The notes: generated from the sequence alone by a model not told the origin. 64,000 bases of DNA from Massilia putida (GCF_001941825.1 NZ_CP019038.1:3348001-3412000), one strand, 5' to 3'; shown: positions 8,558 to 18,574, numbered from the stretch's first letter. Numbers and translations: made by a program.

Positions 8558-9246
8558 CCACCGCCGCACCGTGGAGCCGCGACGAATTCGAGGCGCAATT
8601 GCGCGCACGCGGTGCCGGCTACCACATCCACCATCCGTTCAATGTCAACATGAACGACGGCCTGCTGCGTCCGGACCAGATCCGCGGCTGGGTCGCCAAC
8701 CGGTTTTATTACCAGGTCAATATCCCGCAAAAGGACGGCGCCATCATTGCCAATTGCCCGGACCGCGCCACGCGGCGCCGCTGGGTGCGCCGCATCCTCG
8801 ACCATGACGGCTGGGGAGATAACGACGGTGGCATCGAAGCATGGGTGCGGCTCGGCGAGGCCGTCGGGCTCACGCGCGAGGCGCTGTGGTCGCAACGGCA
8901 CGTCGTGCCGGGCGTGCGCTTCGCCGTCGACGCGTACGTCAACTTCGCGCGTCAGGCGCCGTGGCAGGAAGCCGTCTGCTCGTCGCTGACGGAGATGTTC
9001 GCCCCCAGGATCCACAAGGACCGGCTGGCCAACTGGCCGACGCATTACGCGTGGATCGATCCCGACGGCTTGCAGTATTTCCGCAGCCGCATTTCGCTGG
9101 CCGAACGCGACGTCGAGCACGGCCTGGAAGTGACGCTCGGCCACTTCACCACCCGCGCCCAGCAGGAGCGCGCGCTCGAGATCCTGCAGTTCAAGCTCGA
9201 CATCCTGTGGGCCATGCTCGACGCCATCGACAAAGCGTATCCGTAA
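8554..9246 (+). CDS. pqqC: Pyrroloquinoline-quinone synthase PqqC
   Basis: A 230-residue cofactor-independent oxidase that carries out the last step, ring closure and eight-electron oxidation to PQQ. Seen: [14 protein letters not shown] near the start, [20 protein letters not shown], and the segment [16 protein letters not shown], all typical of PqqC and carrying active-site histidine, arginine and tyrosine residues. Length is slightly under the family mean of about 250. It is translationally coupled to pqqB upstream, and pqqD begins 11 bases downstream. Confidence 0.96.
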   Translation: MTTAAPWSRDEFEAQLRARGAGYHIHHPFNVNMNDGLLRPDQIRGWVANRFYYQVNIPQKDGAIIANCPDRATRRRWVRRILDHDGWGDNDGGIEAWVRLGEAVGLTREALWSQRHVVPGVRFAVDAYVNFARQAPWQEAVCSSLTEMFAPRIHKDRLANWPTHYAWIDPDGLQYFRSRISLAERDVEHGLEVTLGHFTTRAQQERALEILQFKLDILWAMLDAIDKAYP

Positions 9247-9257
9247 GGAGGACTCCC

Positions 9258-9521
9258 ATGCACACCGTTCCCGATCAACCCGCCTTGTCTCGCCTGTTCC
9301 GCATGCAATGGGAAGAGGCGCAAGGCCTGTATGTGCTCCTGTATCCGGAAGGTATGGTAAAGCTGAGCCGGAGCGCGGCCGAAATCCTGAAACGCTGCGA
9401 TGGCCGGCGCACGGTGCCCGCCATCGTCGGCGAGCTCGAACAGGTGTTTCAGTGCGCCGGCCTGCGTGGCGACGTCGACGATTTCCTGCGCGTCGCCGGC
9501 GAGCGCGGCTGGATTGTCTGA
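9258..9521 (+). CDS. pqqD: PQQ biosynthesis peptide chaperone PqqD
   Basis: An 87-residue RiPP recognition element that binds PqqA and presents it to PqqE. Characteristic segments are [20 protein letters not shown] and [16 protein letters not shown], followed by [14 protein letters not shown] lies ideally upstream of the ATG at 9258. In some bacteria PqqD is fused to PqqC or PqqE; here it is a separate protein between them. Confidence 0.95.
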   Translation: MHTVPDQPALSRLFRMQWEEAQGLYVLLYPEGMVKLSRSAAEILKRCDGRRTVPAIVGELEQVFQCAGLRGDVDDFLRVAGERGWIV

Positions 9522-9528
9522 GGCCGCC

Positions 9529-10674
9529 ATGAACGCCCCGACACCGCATCCGCACATCGCCCCGCCGCTGTGGCTGCTGGCCGAGCTGACCTATCGCTGC
9601 CCGCTGCACTGCCCGTTCTGCTACAACCCCGTCGACTACGCCAATGACCGCACCGAACTGTCGACCGAGCAATGGATCGACGTGATGCGCCAGGCACGCC
9701 GGCTCGGCGCGGCCCAGCTCGGGTTCTCGGGCGGCGAGCCGCTGCTGCGGGACGATCTCGAAGACCTGGTCGGCGCAGGCCGCCGGCTCGGGTTTTATAC
9801 GAACCTCATCACGTCCGGCATCGGCCTGACCGAAGCGCGCCTGGCCCGCATGAAGGAACTGGGGCTGGACCACATCCAGCTGTCGTTCCAGGACTCGACG
9901 CGCGCAATGAACGATTTCTTGTCGAGCACGAAGACGTTCGACCTGAAGGCGCGCGTCGCCAGGCTGATCAAGCAGTACGACTACCCGATGGTGCTGAACG
10001 TCGTCCTGCACCGTTTTAATCTCGACCACGTGGACAAGATCATCGACATGGCGCTCGAGATGGGTGTCGAGTACCTGGAACTGGCGAACACGCAGTATTA
10101 CGGCTGGGCGCTCGTCAACCGGGCCCGGCTGATGCCGACGCGTGCACAGGTCGCGCATGCGGAAGCGGTGGTGAACGCGTACCGTGCGCGGATCGGCAAC
10201 CGGATGCGCATCCTGTTCGTCGTGCCCGACTATTTCGAAGCGCGCCCCAAGGCGTGCATGAACGGCTGGGGCTCGGTGTTTCTCGGCATCGCGCCGGACG
10301 GCACGGCGCTACCCTGCCACGCGGCCCGCTCGCTGCCGGGCATCGCCTTTCCCAACGTGCGCGAGGCCAGCGTGCAAGACATCTGGTATGCCAGCGAGGC
10401 CTTCAACCGCTATCGCGGCGATGCCTGGATGAAGGATCCGTGCCGCACGTGCGACGACAAGGCGAGGGACTTCGGCGGCTGCCGCTGCCAGGCCCATGCG
10501 CTGACGGGGGACGCCACGAACGCGGACCCCGTGTGCGCGAAGTCGGCGCGGCATGAGGAGTTGCAGACCATCGTCATGCACGCGCAGCGGGAGCAGGAAG
10601 CAGCGGTGTGGCGACCGGCGCAGAAAATCGTGTTCCGGTCGGACGCCAATTCGCGCGCTCACCCCTGCCCGTAA
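9529..10674 (+). CDS. pqqE: Radical SAM enzyme PqqE
   Basis: A 381-residue PqqA peptide cyclase that forms the carbon-carbon bond between Glu16 and Tyr20 of PqqA. The radical SAM cluster motif is CPLHCPFC (Cys24, Cys28, Cys31), followed by [14 protein letters not shown]. The C-terminal SPASM-type region supplies auxiliary-cluster cysteines in CMNGWG, LPCHAAR and [16 protein letters not shown]. The ATG at 9529 lies 8 bases after the pqqD stop; upstream in-frame codons lie inside pqqD. The 3' end overlaps the convergent DUF4214 gene by 16 bases. No pqqF protease gene follows. Confidence 0.96.
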   Translation: MNAPTPHPHIAPPLWLLAELTYRCPLHCPFCYNPVDYANDRTELSTEQWIDVMRQARRLGAAQLGFSGGEPLLRDDLEDLVGAGRRLGFYTNLITSGIGLTEARLARMKELGLDHIQLSFQDSTRAMNDFLSSTKTFDLKARVARLIKQYDYPMVLNVVLHRFNLDHVDKIIDMALEMGVEYLELANTQYYGWALVNRARLMPTRAQVAHAEAVVNAYRARIGNRMRILFVVPDYFEARPKACMNGWGSVFLGIAPDGTALPCHAARSLPGIAFPNVREASVQDIWYASEAFNRYRGDAWMKDPCRTCDDKARDFGGCRCQAHALTGDATNADPVCAKSARHEELQTIVMHAQREQEAAVWRPAQKIVFRSDANSRAHPCP

Positions 10675-12131
10675 GGCATGTACTCGAACCCGTTGCCGAT
10701 CACGCCGATGAGGCCGGCCTTGTTTTCCGCGCTGTCACTGATGGATGCCAGGACGGAGGCGGTGCCGGCGACTTTGCTGTCGAGCACGCCGGCCCAGAAA
10801 TCCAGGCCGCCCGGGTCGGGCGCGCGGTGCAGGATGTTTTCGTAGTATCGGGTGACCAGTTCGCGGTTCGACCCCACCCCGTCGTACGCTTTGTGGTATT
10901 CGGGCGAATCGAGGAAACCTTGGGCCACGCTTGCCAGGCTCTGGCCGTGATCCATCGCACGGATCCAATAGCCCAGTCCGCCCGCGTCCGGCGCGCGATT
11001 GAATGCGGCCTGGTAGATGCGGTAGACCTGCCCGCCGTTGCCGTCGATGTCCAGCGCGACGGTGGTGTCGCTGAAGGCGAGGCGTTCGACGCCCGTCAGC
11101 TGCTGGACCGTGCCCGCCTTGTCCGTGACGGTGTACGTGCTGCCGGTCGTGCCGATCCGCTGGATGGTCGCATCAAGATGCGTCATCGACAACCGGACCG
11201 TGTCGATGCCGGCGCCGCCGTCGACGGTATGGGCGCCGCCGAGCAGCGTGATCTGGTCGTTGCCGTCGCCGGCCATCACGCCCAGTTGCCCGCCGCCGCC
11301 CTTGAGGCTGATGCGGTCGTCGCCGGCGCCCGCCTGCAGCATCACGGCATCGTACAGGCGGCCCGGCAGGTCGACCGTGATGTCGTCGTCGCCGCCAAAA
11401 TAGCGGAGGTCGCGCAATATCGCATCACCCAGCCCCTGATTCGCGTTCGCGCCCGCCGATACGCCGGTCAGTTGCAGCAGGCTGCCGTCGCGATACTGCT
11501 CCCGGTACGCGGTGAGGATGCCGTCGATCGCATTCGAACGGGTCGTATCGATATGAAAATTGCCGTCGGCGCTGCTCGTGGCAAGGAATTTGTCGGCGTC
11601 GACCGTGACGTTGGTGAAGGTCCCGCTCATGTCGCCTGCCGGCGTCAAGGTCAGGCTGCCTTGGAGCGAGATGGCGACGTTGCCAAACACGGGGTCGTAG
11701 CGCGGGCTGCCGACGGGCAGTTCGGTCGCGACGTGCAGGTACGTCAACAAATGGCCTTGCGCCGACGCGGTCGCGCTCAGGTTGTCGCCCGTCAGGGTGT
11801 AATCGAAATTGAACTTGCCTGCACCGGACATGGCGGCGACGCCGTTCTGTTCGAACGTGTAACCGGTGGCGCTGGCATGACCGCTGCTGGCGGCCGGATT
11901 GTCGCGCACGACGTTCGTGTAGGTTTCCGTCGCGCCGCTCGTGTAGCGGACGACCAGCGTCGTGCCGTCCAGCGTCCAGCCGACGGGCTGTCCAGGATCG
12001 GGAAGATCGCCGGGAGAACCAGCGACATCCACCAGCCCGCCCAGCGACTCGTCGAATGCGGCGTTCTGTTGTTCCAGCGCGTGCTGCTGGTCGACGACGG
12101 CTTGCGACAACCTGATGCTAAGCGTGGCCAT
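10659..12131 (-). CDS. DUF4214 / RTX-like calcium-binding repeat protein
   Basis: A 490-residue probably secreted protein. The N-terminal two thirds is rich in Ser, Thr, Gly and Asp. Glycine-aspartate nonapeptide-like repeats [18 protein letters not shown] and [10 protein letters not shown] appear mid-protein, as in RTX proteins that fold on binding calcium outside the cell. The C-terminal part carries DUF4214-type repeats: [22 protein letters not shown] and, later, [20 protein letters not shown]. There is no N-terminal signal peptide, fitting type I secretion with a C-terminal signal (inference; no transporter genes nearby). ATG at 12131 is preceded by AGGA; in-frame ATGs at 12140 and 12191 are alternatives. 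Confidence 0.8.
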   Translation of the reverse strand: MATLSIRLSQAVVDQQHALEQQNAAFDESLGGLVDVAGSPGDLPDPGQPVGWTLDGTTLVVRYTSGATETYTNVVRDNPAASSGHASATGYTFEQNGVAAMSGAGKFNFDYTLTGDNLSATASAQGHLLTYLHVATELPVGSPRYDPVFGNVAISLQGSLTLTPAGDMSGTFTNVTVDADKFLATSSADGNFHIDTTRSNAIDGILTAYREQYRDGSLLQLTGVSAGANANQGLGDAILRDLRYFGGDDDITVDLPGRLYDAVMLQAGAGDDRISLKGGGGQLGVMAGDGNDQITLLGGAHTVDGGAGIDTVRLSMTHLDATIQRIGTTGSTYTVTDKAGTVQQLTGVERLAFSDTTVALDIDGNGGQVYRIYQAAFNRAPDAGGLGYWIRAMDHGQSLASVAQGFLDSPEYHKAYDGVGSNRELVTRYYENILHRAPDPGGLDFWAGVLDSKVAGTASVLASISDSAENKAGLIGVIGNGFEYMPYGQG

Positions 12132-12348
12132 GTTGCTCATCCTATTCGGCAAGTTCGGGCGGGGCACCAAAGGCCATTGTAACGAGATCAACAGTCGAAA
12201 AACTCACGAAAAATATCTTCCTGCCATGCAAAAGCTGATTGATTTGACACGGAACGTGACGGCCTTTGCCGGAAGTGTTGGGTAAACGCCCCAGATTGCG
12301 CCGGCATGTGGAAGACGCGTCGAATTATTGCCGCACATCAATTAACAT

Positions 12349-12375
12349 TTAAGTGAAATTGTCACCCGCCGCTCG
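12349..12375 (+). promoter_or_regulatory. Possible flagellar-sigma (sigma28) promoter for the chemoreceptor
   Basis: TTAAGTGA, an 11-base spacer and GCCGCTCG lie about 50 bases before the chemoreceptor start. The spacing fits the sigma28 consensus TAAAGTTT-N11-GCCGATAA, but only part of each box matches. Chemoreceptor genes are commonly in the FliA regulon. This is a weak prediction. Confidence 0.25.
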
Positions 12376-12422
12376 TCCGCATGCGGCTTTCCCGACTGTC
12401 TCCCTCTTTCAGGAGAACTTTT

Positions 12423-14177
12423 ATGTTTCAACAGATGAAGGTCGGCACCCGGCTGACGCTGAGCTTTCTCGCCGTCGTCGTGCTTGGCGCCATCGTCGCC
12501 GGCATCGCGGTCTATAACATGACCCAGATGAACGAGCGCGCGAAACGCATGTACCAGAAGGAATTGCTGGGCATTGCCTACGTCAAGGAAGCGAGTCTCG
12601 ACCAGGTCAACGTGGGCCGCGCCCTGCGCGGGGCCATGCTGGCATCGAGCGAGGAGCTGCGTGCGCAAAACCTGGCCACTGTCGACAAGTACAAGCAGCG
12701 GCTGCGGGAAAACCTCGACAAGGCCCGTCCGCTGTTCTACACGGATGACGGCAAGCGCACCTTCGCCGAAACCGATGCGCAGTTGCGCGAGTACGACGAC
12801 GTCGCCGCGGAACTGGTCAAGCGCATGAAAGCGGAGCCGCTCGAACAGAAGCGCGACTCCGTCGACTACCTGTTCGGCACCTTCCTGCCGAAGGCGACGG
12901 CCATCGATGCCAAGTTGGCGGACCTCGTCCAAGGCAAAGAGAAACTTGCGCAGGAGTCCAATCTGTCGAACAAGAACGCGTATGAAAGCAGCCGCGCCAC
13001 GATGCTGATCCTCGTCGCGCTCAGCGCCATGACGGGCATCGGCTTCGGCATCCTGATCACGCGCAGCCTGACGCGCCAGCTGGGCGGCGAACCCGCGTAT
13101 GCCGCGGAGGTTGCCGGCCGCATCGCCGCCGGCGACCTGCGCACGGAGGTGCAACTGCGCGCCGGTGACGAGACGAGCCTGCTGTTCGCGATGAAATCCA
13201 TGCGCGACCGCCTGGCCCGCATCGTCAGCGAAGTGCGCCAGGGCACGGACGCCATCGCCTCGGCCTCCAACGAAATCGCGAGCGGCAACCTGGACCTGTC
13301 GTCGCGCACGGAAGAACAGGCCAGCTCGCTCGAGGAAACGGCATCGTCGATGGAACAGCTGACGTCGACCGTGAAGCAGAACGCCGACAACGCGCGCCAG
13401 GCCAACGTGCTGGCGCAGACGGCGTCGAACGTGGCCGGCCAGGGCGGCGACGTCGTGGCCCAGGTCGTGCAGACGATGGGCTCGATCAACGACTCGTCGA
13501 AGAAGATCGTGGACATCATCACCGTCATCGACGGCATCGCGTTCCAGACGAATATCCTGGCGCTGAACGCTGCGGTGGAAGCCGCGCGCGCCGGCGAGCA
13601 GGGCCGCGGCTTTGCCGTCGTCGCGGGTGAAGTGCGGACGCTGGCCCAGCGCTCGGCCGCCGCCGCCAAGGAAATCAAGGCCCTGATCGGCGACTCCGTC
13701 GACAAGGTCGAGGCCGGCACCAAGCTGGTCGACCAGGCCGGCAGCACGATGACCGAAGTGGTCACGAGCATCCAGCACGTGACGGACATCATGGCCGAGA
13801 TCAGTGCCGCCAGCCAGGAACAGACCAGCGGCATCGAGCAGATCAACCAGGCGATCAGCCAGATGGACAATGTGACCCAGCAGAACGCCAGCCTCGTCGA
13901 GGAAGCGGCGGCGGCGTCGGAAGCCCTGCAGAGCCAGGCCGTCAAGCTGGCGGAACTGGTCAGCGTGTTCCAGATCGACGACCGCGCGCCGGCAGCCGTG
14001 CCCGCCCGCAGGACGCCCGTGCGCGCCGAACCGGTCATGACGACGCCGGCGGCACCGGCAGCAAAGCTGGCGGCGCCGGCGGCCAAGCCCGCCGCTGCGG
14101 TCGTCAAGCCTGTGCCCGCCCGCGCCCCCGTGAAAGCGACTGCCAGCACGGCCGCGGAGGAGTGGGAAGAGTTCTGA
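12423..14177 (+). CDS. Methyl-accepting chemotaxis protein
   Basis: A 584-residue transmembrane chemoreceptor. First membrane segment about residues 10-32 ([20 protein letters not shown]), a helical-bundle periplasmic sensor of roughly 160 residues, second membrane segment about 195-217, a HAMP region, and the long cytoplasmic signalling coiled coil. The hairpin tip is clear in [20 protein letters not shown] and [11 protein letters not shown]. The Pro/Ala-rich C-terminal linker ends in EEWEEF, resembling the WxxF pentapeptide that docks CheR/CheB. Start at 12423 has AGGAGAACTTTT in front. No other chemotaxis gene is adjacent. The ligand is unknown. Confidence 0.93.
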   Translation: MFQQMKVGTRLTLSFLAVVVLGAIVAGIAVYNMTQMNERAKRMYQKELLGIAYVKEASLDQVNVGRALRGAMLASSEELRAQNLATVDKYKQRLRENLDKARPLFYTDDGKRTFAETDAQLREYDDVAAELVKRMKAEPLEQKRDSVDYLFGTFLPKATAIDAKLADLVQGKEKLAQESNLSNKNAYESSRATMLILVALSAMTGIGFGILITRSLTRQLGGEPAYAAEVAGRIAAGDLRTEVQLRAGDETSLLFAMKSMRDRLARIVSEVRQGTDAIASASNEIASGNLDLSSRTEEQASSLEETASSMEQLTSTVKQNADNARQANVLAQTASNVAGQGGDVVAQVVQTMGSINDSSKKIVDIITVIDGIAFQTNILALNAAVEAARAGEQGRGFAVVAGEVRTLAQRSAAAAKEIKALIGDSVDKVEAGTKLVDQAGSTMTEVVTSIQHVTDIMAEISAASQEQTSGIEQINQAISQMDNVTQQNASLVEEAAAASEALQSQAVKLAELVSVFQIDDRAPAAVPARRTPVRAEPVMTTPAAPAAKLAAPAAKPAAAVVKPVPARAPVKATASTAAEEWEEF

Positions 14178-14211
14178 TCCCGCTTGATCCCTGGCGTCCG
14201 TACGACATATT

Positions 14212-14238
14212 GCCCCCGCCCGGCCGGGGGCTTTTTTT
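14212..14238 (+). terminator. Rho-independent terminator after the chemoreceptor gene
   Basis: GCCCCCG pairs with CGGGGGC across a short loop and is followed by a run of seven T. It lies 35 bases after the chemoreceptor stop codon and separates that gene from the S9 peptidase. Confidence 0.9.
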
Positions 14239-14336
14239 CGCCTGACCGGTCTTTCTGCGTGTTAAATTGCTGCCTTCCACCGGCCGCGCCCAGCAAGCGG
14301 GGCCGTGTATTCACAAGCCACAAGCGAGAGGACAGG

Positions 14337-16394
14337 ATGAAATTACGTATGCTGGCGCTGGCCGCGGCCCTGACGGGCACGGCACTCGGCGCGACGGCCG
14401 CACCGCGCGGATTCACGGTCGAGGACCTGGTGACGATGGAGCGGGTCGGCAGCCCGGCGGTGTCGCCGGACGGCGGCCGCGTCGTCTACACGGTGCGGAC
14501 GACCGATATGGGCAAGAACCGCGGTCATACCGACCTCTACCTCGTCGACCTGCGCGCCGCCAACCCGGCGCCGCAGCGCCTGACGTCGGACGCCGCCAGC
14601 AGCACGGATCCGGAATGGTCGCCGAACGGCGACGCCATCTATTTCATCTCGTCGCGCTCGGGTTCGGGCCAGGTGTGGCGCGTGCCGGCGCTTGGGGGCG
14701 ACGCTGTCCGCGTGACGGACCTGCCGCTCGACGTGGACGCCTTCCGCGTCGCACCGACCGGCGACCGCATCGCCTTGAGCCTGGCCGTGTTCCGCGACTG
14801 CGCCGACCTCGCCTGCACGAAAGCGCGCCTGGACGCGAAGGAAAAAGACAAGGCCAGCGGCAAAATCTACGACCGCCTGTTCGTGCGCCATTGGGACACG
14901 TGGTCCGATGGCCGCAATGCCGTGCTGTACTCGGCGCCGCTGGACGCGTCCGGCCGCGTCAACGGTACGCCCGTCAGCCTGTCGGGCTCGCTGGACGGCG
15001 ACGTGCCGTCGAAGCCGTTCGGCGACCGCGAGGAATTCCGCTTCAGCCCGGACGGCAAGACCGTCGTGTTCTCGGTGCGCATCGCCGGCAAGACCGAGGC
15101 GTGGTCGACCAACTTCGACCTGTACTCGGTCCCGGCCACGGGCGGCACGCCGCGCAACCTGACGGCCGACAATAACGCCTGGGATACGAAAGGCGTGTTC
15201 TCGCCGGACGGCCGCACCCTCGCCTACCTGGCGATGACCCGGCCCGGCTTCGAAGCGGACCGTTACCACATCGTGCTGCTCGATCTCGCCACCGGCAAGA
15301 AGCGCAACGTGGCCGAAAGCTGGGACCGCTCGCCGGGCAGCATCCAGTGGACGGCCGACGGCAAGACGCTCGTCGCGGACGCCGAGGACATCGGCCAGCA
15401 CCGGCTGTTCGCCATCGACGTCGCCGGCGGGAAGGTCTCGCCGCTGACCGACAAGGGCGCGATCGGCGGCTTCGACGTGCGCGGCAACACCGTCGCCTAC
15501 ACCCAGGCGAATCTGGCGTCCGGCGCGCAATTGTTCAGCATGCAGCTAGGCAGCAACAAGCCGGTGCAACTGACCCACGTGAACGAACAAAAACTGGCGG
15601 ACGTACGCTGGGGCGAATATGAACAGTTTTCGTTCAAGGGCGCGAACGGCGACACCGTCTACGGCCACGTGATGAAGCCATGGAATTATGAGCCGGGCAA
15701 GAAGTACCCGATCGCCTTCCTCGTGCACGGCGGCCCGCAGGGCAGCTTCGGCAACGGCTGGAGCTACCGCTGGAACCCGCAGGTGTATGCGGGCGCCGGC
15801 TACGCGACCGTGTTCATCGATTTCCACGGCTCGACCGGCTATGGCCAGAAATTCACGGATGCCATCAGTGGCGACTGGGGCGGCAAGCCGCTCGAGGACC
15901 TGAAAAAAGGTCTGGCCGCGGCCGAGGCGAAATATGCCTGGCTGGACCGCTCGCACGCATGCGCGCTGGGCGCCTCATACGGCGGCTATATGATGAACTG
16001 GATCGAGGGCAACTGGTCGGACGGGTTCAAATGCATCGTCAACCACGACGGCGTGTTCGACACCCGCGGCATGGCCTATTCCACCGAAGAACAATGGTTC
16101 ACCGACTGGGAAAACGGCGGCCCGTATTTCACCGTACCGGAAAAGCATGAGCGCTTCAACCCCGTGCTGCACGTGAACAAGTGGAAGACGCCGATGCTCG
16201 TCGTGCAGGGCGACCTCGACTTCCGCATCCCGACGGCCCAGGGCCTGTCCACGTTCACGGCACTGCAGCGCCGCGGCATCGACAGCAAGCTGCTCGTGTT
16301 CCCGGACGAGAATCACTGGGTCCTGAAACCCGCCAACTCGTTGCTGTGGCATCACACCGTCATCGGCTGGCTGGATCAGCACCTGAAACAGTAA
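14337..16394 (+). CDS. S9 family (prolyl oligopeptidase-type) peptidase
   Basis: A 685-residue predicted exported serine peptidase. Signal peptide at residues 1-22 (MKLRMLALAAALTGTALGAT). The N-terminal two thirds is a WD/TolB-like beta-propeller with repeated SPDG motifs (for example VSPDGGRVVYTV, FSPDGKTVVFSV, FSPDGRTLAYLA). The C-terminal alpha/beta-hydrolase domain contains GASYGGY with nucleophile Ser547, Asp628 in GDLDFRIP, and His660 in ENHWVLK. The layout resembles DPP5-type dipeptidyl peptidases, but substrate specificity is inferred. The start lies after AGAGGACAGG. It is separated from the preceding gene by a terminator. Confidence 0.92.
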   Translation: MKLRMLALAAALTGTALGATAAPRGFTVEDLVTMERVGSPAVSPDGGRVVYTVRTTDMGKNRGHTDLYLVDLRAANPAPQRLTSDAASSTDPEWSPNGDAIYFISSRSGSGQVWRVPALGGDAVRVTDLPLDVDAFRVAPTGDRIALSLAVFRDCADLACTKARLDAKEKDKASGKIYDRLFVRHWDTWSDGRNAVLYSAPLDASGRVNGTPVSLSGSLDGDVPSKPFGDREEFRFSPDGKTVVFSVRIAGKTEAWSTNFDLYSVPATGGTPRNLTADNNAWDTKGVFSPDGRTLAYLAMTRPGFEADRYHIVLLDLATGKKRNVAESWDRSPGSIQWTADGKTLVADAEDIGQHRLFAIDVAGGKVSPLTDKGAIGGFDVRGNTVAYTQANLASGAQLFSMQLGSNKPVQLTHVNEQKLADVRWGEYEQFSFKGANGDTVYGHVMKPWNYEPGKKYPIAFLVHGGPQGSFGNGWSYRWNPQVYAGAGYATVFIDFHGSTGYGQKFTDAISGDWGGKPLEDLKKGLAAAEAKYAWLDRSHACALGASYGGYMMNWIEGNWSDGFKCIVNHDGVFDTRGMAYSTEEQWFTDWENGGPYFTVPEKHERFNPVLHVNKWKTPMLVVQGDLDFRIPTAQGLSTFTALQRRGIDSKLLVFPDENHWVLKPANSLLWHHTVIGWLDQHLKQ

Positions 16395-16481
16395 ATGACG
16401 GACCTGGATCCGGTGCGCTGCACGCTGTTGCGGAATCTGACGTATGAAGGGTTGCCGGCGGATCGGCAAAAGATCGTGTAA
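16395..16481 (+). CDS. Possible 28-residue ORF directly after the S9 peptidase
   Basis: An ATG immediately follows the peptidase stop (the two are adjacent, TAAATG) and opens a 28-codon frame, MTDLDPVRCTLLRNLTYEGL plus eight residues. No family is recognised, no separate ribosome-binding site is obvious, and it might be a decayed fragment. Translation would depend on coupling to the peptidase gene. Confidence 0.25.
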   Translation: MTDLDPVRCTLLRNLTYEGLPADRQKIV

Positions 16482-16502
16482 GCGCCGCCGGCCCGCTATC
16501 GC

Positions 16503-17966
16503 TCAAAAAAAGCCCAGTTCCCACAGGCGCGGCCAGCGCAGGCCCCGGTTCACGGCGGCGTTCGGCGTACCGTCGTTCATCACGTCGACGACATCGGCGT
16601 AGACGCCCCCGGCCAGGGCAACCAGCGCGACCAGCAGGATCAACATGGTGGCGAGTCGCGTTGCCCCGCCGGCTGCACGCGGCGGCTGCGCCGCCGGGGC
16701 GCTCATGCGTACCCAGGCAATGGCGAATCCGAGGTACAGGGCGATCGCCAACTGGCTCTGGGGCATCACGATCAGGCCCGAAACCAGGCCGTCGACGAGC
16801 ACCGCGGCGCCGCTGACCAGCAATGCCGGCAATACGACACTGCCGCCTTCGACGGACGACATGCCCGCGCGCGAACGCACGAGCGCACTCATGCCCTGGA
16901 ACAAGGCGAAGCCAAGCAACGGCAGCGCCGGCAAGCCCCACTCGACCGCAATCTGCAGCACCCAGTCATGCGGATGCGCCGCCAGGCGGAAGCGGAGCGC
17001 ATCGTGGGCGAAGTGCATGGGACCGACGCCGAACCAGGGATGCTGGCGGATCAGTTCGAGAGCATTTCCCCATATAAAGGAGCGCATGCTCGAAGGATCG
17101 TTCTTGCTACGTTCGAGCGCATAGTCGAGGGCGCCGAAGCTGCCGTTGCCGGCGAGCACCGGCACGATGACGAGGAAGACGACATACATGGCGATACCGC
17201 CTGCGAAGGTCACCGCGAATGTCTTCAGGTAGGCGACTGCGGAACGCCGCAGCACGATCGCGGCGAACACGACGCCGGCCGCGAGTCCCAGCAGGCTGCC
17301 GCGGCCCGTCGTGGCGATGATGCTGAGCCACCAGAGCGATACCAGCGTCAGCCAGAGGTAACGCAAGCGGGACGCGCGTGGCGTCAGGCAGCAAAGGAGG
17401 ACCAGCAGCGGAAGCAGCACCGTCTGCGTATGGTTGAAAAAGCGGATATTGCTGAAGCCGGGCGCGAAGTCCAGGGCTTCCAGATGGGTGCCAAGCGCGA
17501 ATGAAGCGCAGTAATTGACGACGATGCGCACCGCATGCAGCACGGCGGCGCAACCGAGGGCCTGCAGCGCTATCTGCATCACCGGCATGCCGCCGCGCTG
17601 GACCTGGGCGGCGATTGCCAGCGCCATGGCCAGCAGCAGCACGAACATCGCCACCTCGACCCCGGCATAACCGGGCGCGTAGGCCATCGTGGCGGCCACG
17701 GCACCGTAGGCGAAAAACAGGGCGAGGCTGCGGCCTCCCCAGGAAGCGCCGAAGAACGCGATCAGCCCATCGGATCGGGCGAGGACAAGGGTGAGTCCTG
17801 CCAGCAGCAGGAACGCGATTTCATGGATACGCTGCTCGTCGTGTCCTATCCTGCTCAAGAAATTGATCCCCAAAACGACAATCAAGGCGAACAGGTAAGC
17901 GGCCGGCACGATCCGCTTCCAAACGGGATGATTGTCAAGCTTGGCGGTTGCAGTCGTTGTCGTCAT
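16503..17966 (-). CDS. O-antigen ligase family protein, candidate pilin O-glycosyltransferase
   Basis: A 487-residue inner-membrane protein with about twelve hydrophobic segments and the Wzy_C signature in a large periplasmic loop: FGVGPMHFAHDALRFR followed by HPHDWVLQIAVEWG. This family includes WaaL O-antigen ligases, PglL general O-oligosaccharyltransferases and the pilin-specific TfpO/PilO. No LPS genes are adjacent; instead its gene lies 78 bases downstream of a type IV pilin gene on the same strand, separated by a terminator. I infer a pilin glycosyltransferase of the TfpO type. Membrane topology and neighbourhood are seen; the acceptor is inference. Confidence 0.8.
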   Translation of the reverse strand: MTTTTATAKLDNHPVWKRIVPAAYLFALIVVLGINFLSRIGHDEQRIHEIAFLLLAGLTLVLARSDGLIAFFGASWGGRSLALFFAYGAVAATMAYAPGYAGVEVAMFVLLLAMALAIAAQVQRGGMPVMQIALQALGCAAVLHAVRIVVNYCASFALGTHLEALDFAPGFSNIRFFNHTQTVLLPLLVLLCCLTPRASRLRYLWLTLVSLWWLSIIATTGRGSLLGLAAGVVFAAIVLRRSAVAYLKTFAVTFAGGIAMYVVFLVIVPVLAGNGSFGALDYALERSKNDPSSMRSFIWGNALELIRQHPWFGVGPMHFAHDALRFRLAAHPHDWVLQIAVEWGLPALPLLGFALFQGMSALVRSRAGMSSVEGGSVVLPALLVSGAAVLVDGLVSGLIVMPQSQLAIALYLGFAIAWVRMSAPAAQPPRAAGGATRLATMLILLVALVALAGGVYADVVDVMNDGTPNAAVNRGLRWPRLWELGFF

Positions 17967-17981
17967 GGCGGAAAGTAATAA

Positions 17982-18015
17982 AAAATGCCGCCCAGCTTAC
18001 ACTGAGCGGCATTTT
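17982..18015 (-). terminator. Terminator downstream of pilA
   Basis: AAAATGCCGC and GCGGCATTTT form a ten-base stem around a 14-base loop, in the gap between pilA and the ligase gene. In the pilA direction the stem is followed by additional T residues. It should limit read-through and keep ligase expression well below that of pilin. Confidence 0.85.
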
Positions 18016-18044
18016 CAGAAGGATCGTCGGGAGACGAGGTCCGA

Positions 18045-18479
18045 TTAGCTCTGGCCGACGCAGACGCCGGTGGTGCCGATCAGCTTTTGCTTGATAGTCG
18101 CTGCGGCGCAGCTCCAGCCACCGTTGACATCGCGGGTCAGGACGATATTCTGGCCGGAGACGGTCGACGGGCCGCCGACGATGGCGCAGGTCAGCGTGGT
18201 GCCGGTCACGGTGAAGCTCGAGCAGTTGGCGGTGGCGGTGGTCGACAAGCCGACGTCTGCAGGCGTGCTCGGCGTTGCGCCTTCGTTCAGCTTGACTTCA
18301 AAGGCGGTCTTGCCGGCCGACACTTCGCCCAGCGCGGCGGCGAATTTCGACTTGGCGACGTAGTCCTGGTAAGCCGGGATCGCCACGGCGGCCAGGATAC
18401 CGATAATCGCGACAACGATCATCAGTTCGATCAGGGTGAAGCCGGCTTGGGCCTTCTTGACGATTTTCGGTGCTTTCAT
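18045..18479 (-). CDS. pilA: Type IV pilin major subunit (prepilin)
   Basis: A 144-residue type IVa prepilin. Leader [13 protein letters not shown] is cleaved before Phe14 by PilD-type peptidase; the mature start [20 protein letters not shown] carries the conserved Glu5 (residue 18). Four cysteines occur at 86, 98, 124 and 140; Cys124-Cys140 would close the C-terminal D-loop. The protein ends in CVGQS, with serine as the last residue, like glycosylated Pseudomonas aeruginosa group I pilins. GGAGAAACATC precedes the ATG at 18479; an upstream start at 18503 would not give a standard leader. A sigma54-type promoter lies about 80 bases upstream. Confidence 0.95.
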   Translation of the reverse strand: MKAPKIVKKAQAGFTLIELMIVVAIIGILAAVAIPAYQDYVAKSKFAAALGEVSAGKTAFEVKLNEGATPSTPADVGLSTTATANCSSFTVTGTTLTCAIVGGPSTVSGQNIVLTRDVNGGWSCAAATIKQKLIGTTGVCVGQS

Positions 18480-18558
18480 GATGTTTCTCCAGGTTGGGGG
18501 CACTGCAAATTAAAGGGTGTTTCGTATTCGGTACTGCTTGCTTCTGCCCTGTACTATA

Positions 18559-18574
18559 TGCAACCGCCGTGCCA
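18559..18574 (-). promoter_or_regulatory. Sigma54 (-24/-12) promoter of pilA
   Basis: Read on the minus strand the element is TGGCACGGCGGTTGCA: TGGCAC, five bases, TTGCA, an essentially perfect match to the RpoN consensus TGGCAC-N5-TTGCW. It lies 80 bases upstream of the pilA start codon, leaving room for a 5' leader of about 70 bases. Pilin genes of pseudomonads use RpoN with the PilS/PilR system; the regulator itself is not in this window. Confidence 0.9.

Noticed and set aside
8512..10158. Long minus-strand frame of 548 codons opposite pqqCDE
   Set aside because: Codon usage and composition are those of the complement of pqqCDE, and the translation has no recognisable domain; an effect of high third-position GC.
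10608..12182. Long plus-strand frame opposite the DUF4214 gene
   Set aside because: Antisense shadow with arginine/alanine-biased translation and no domain; the minus-strand gene is well supported by its repeats.
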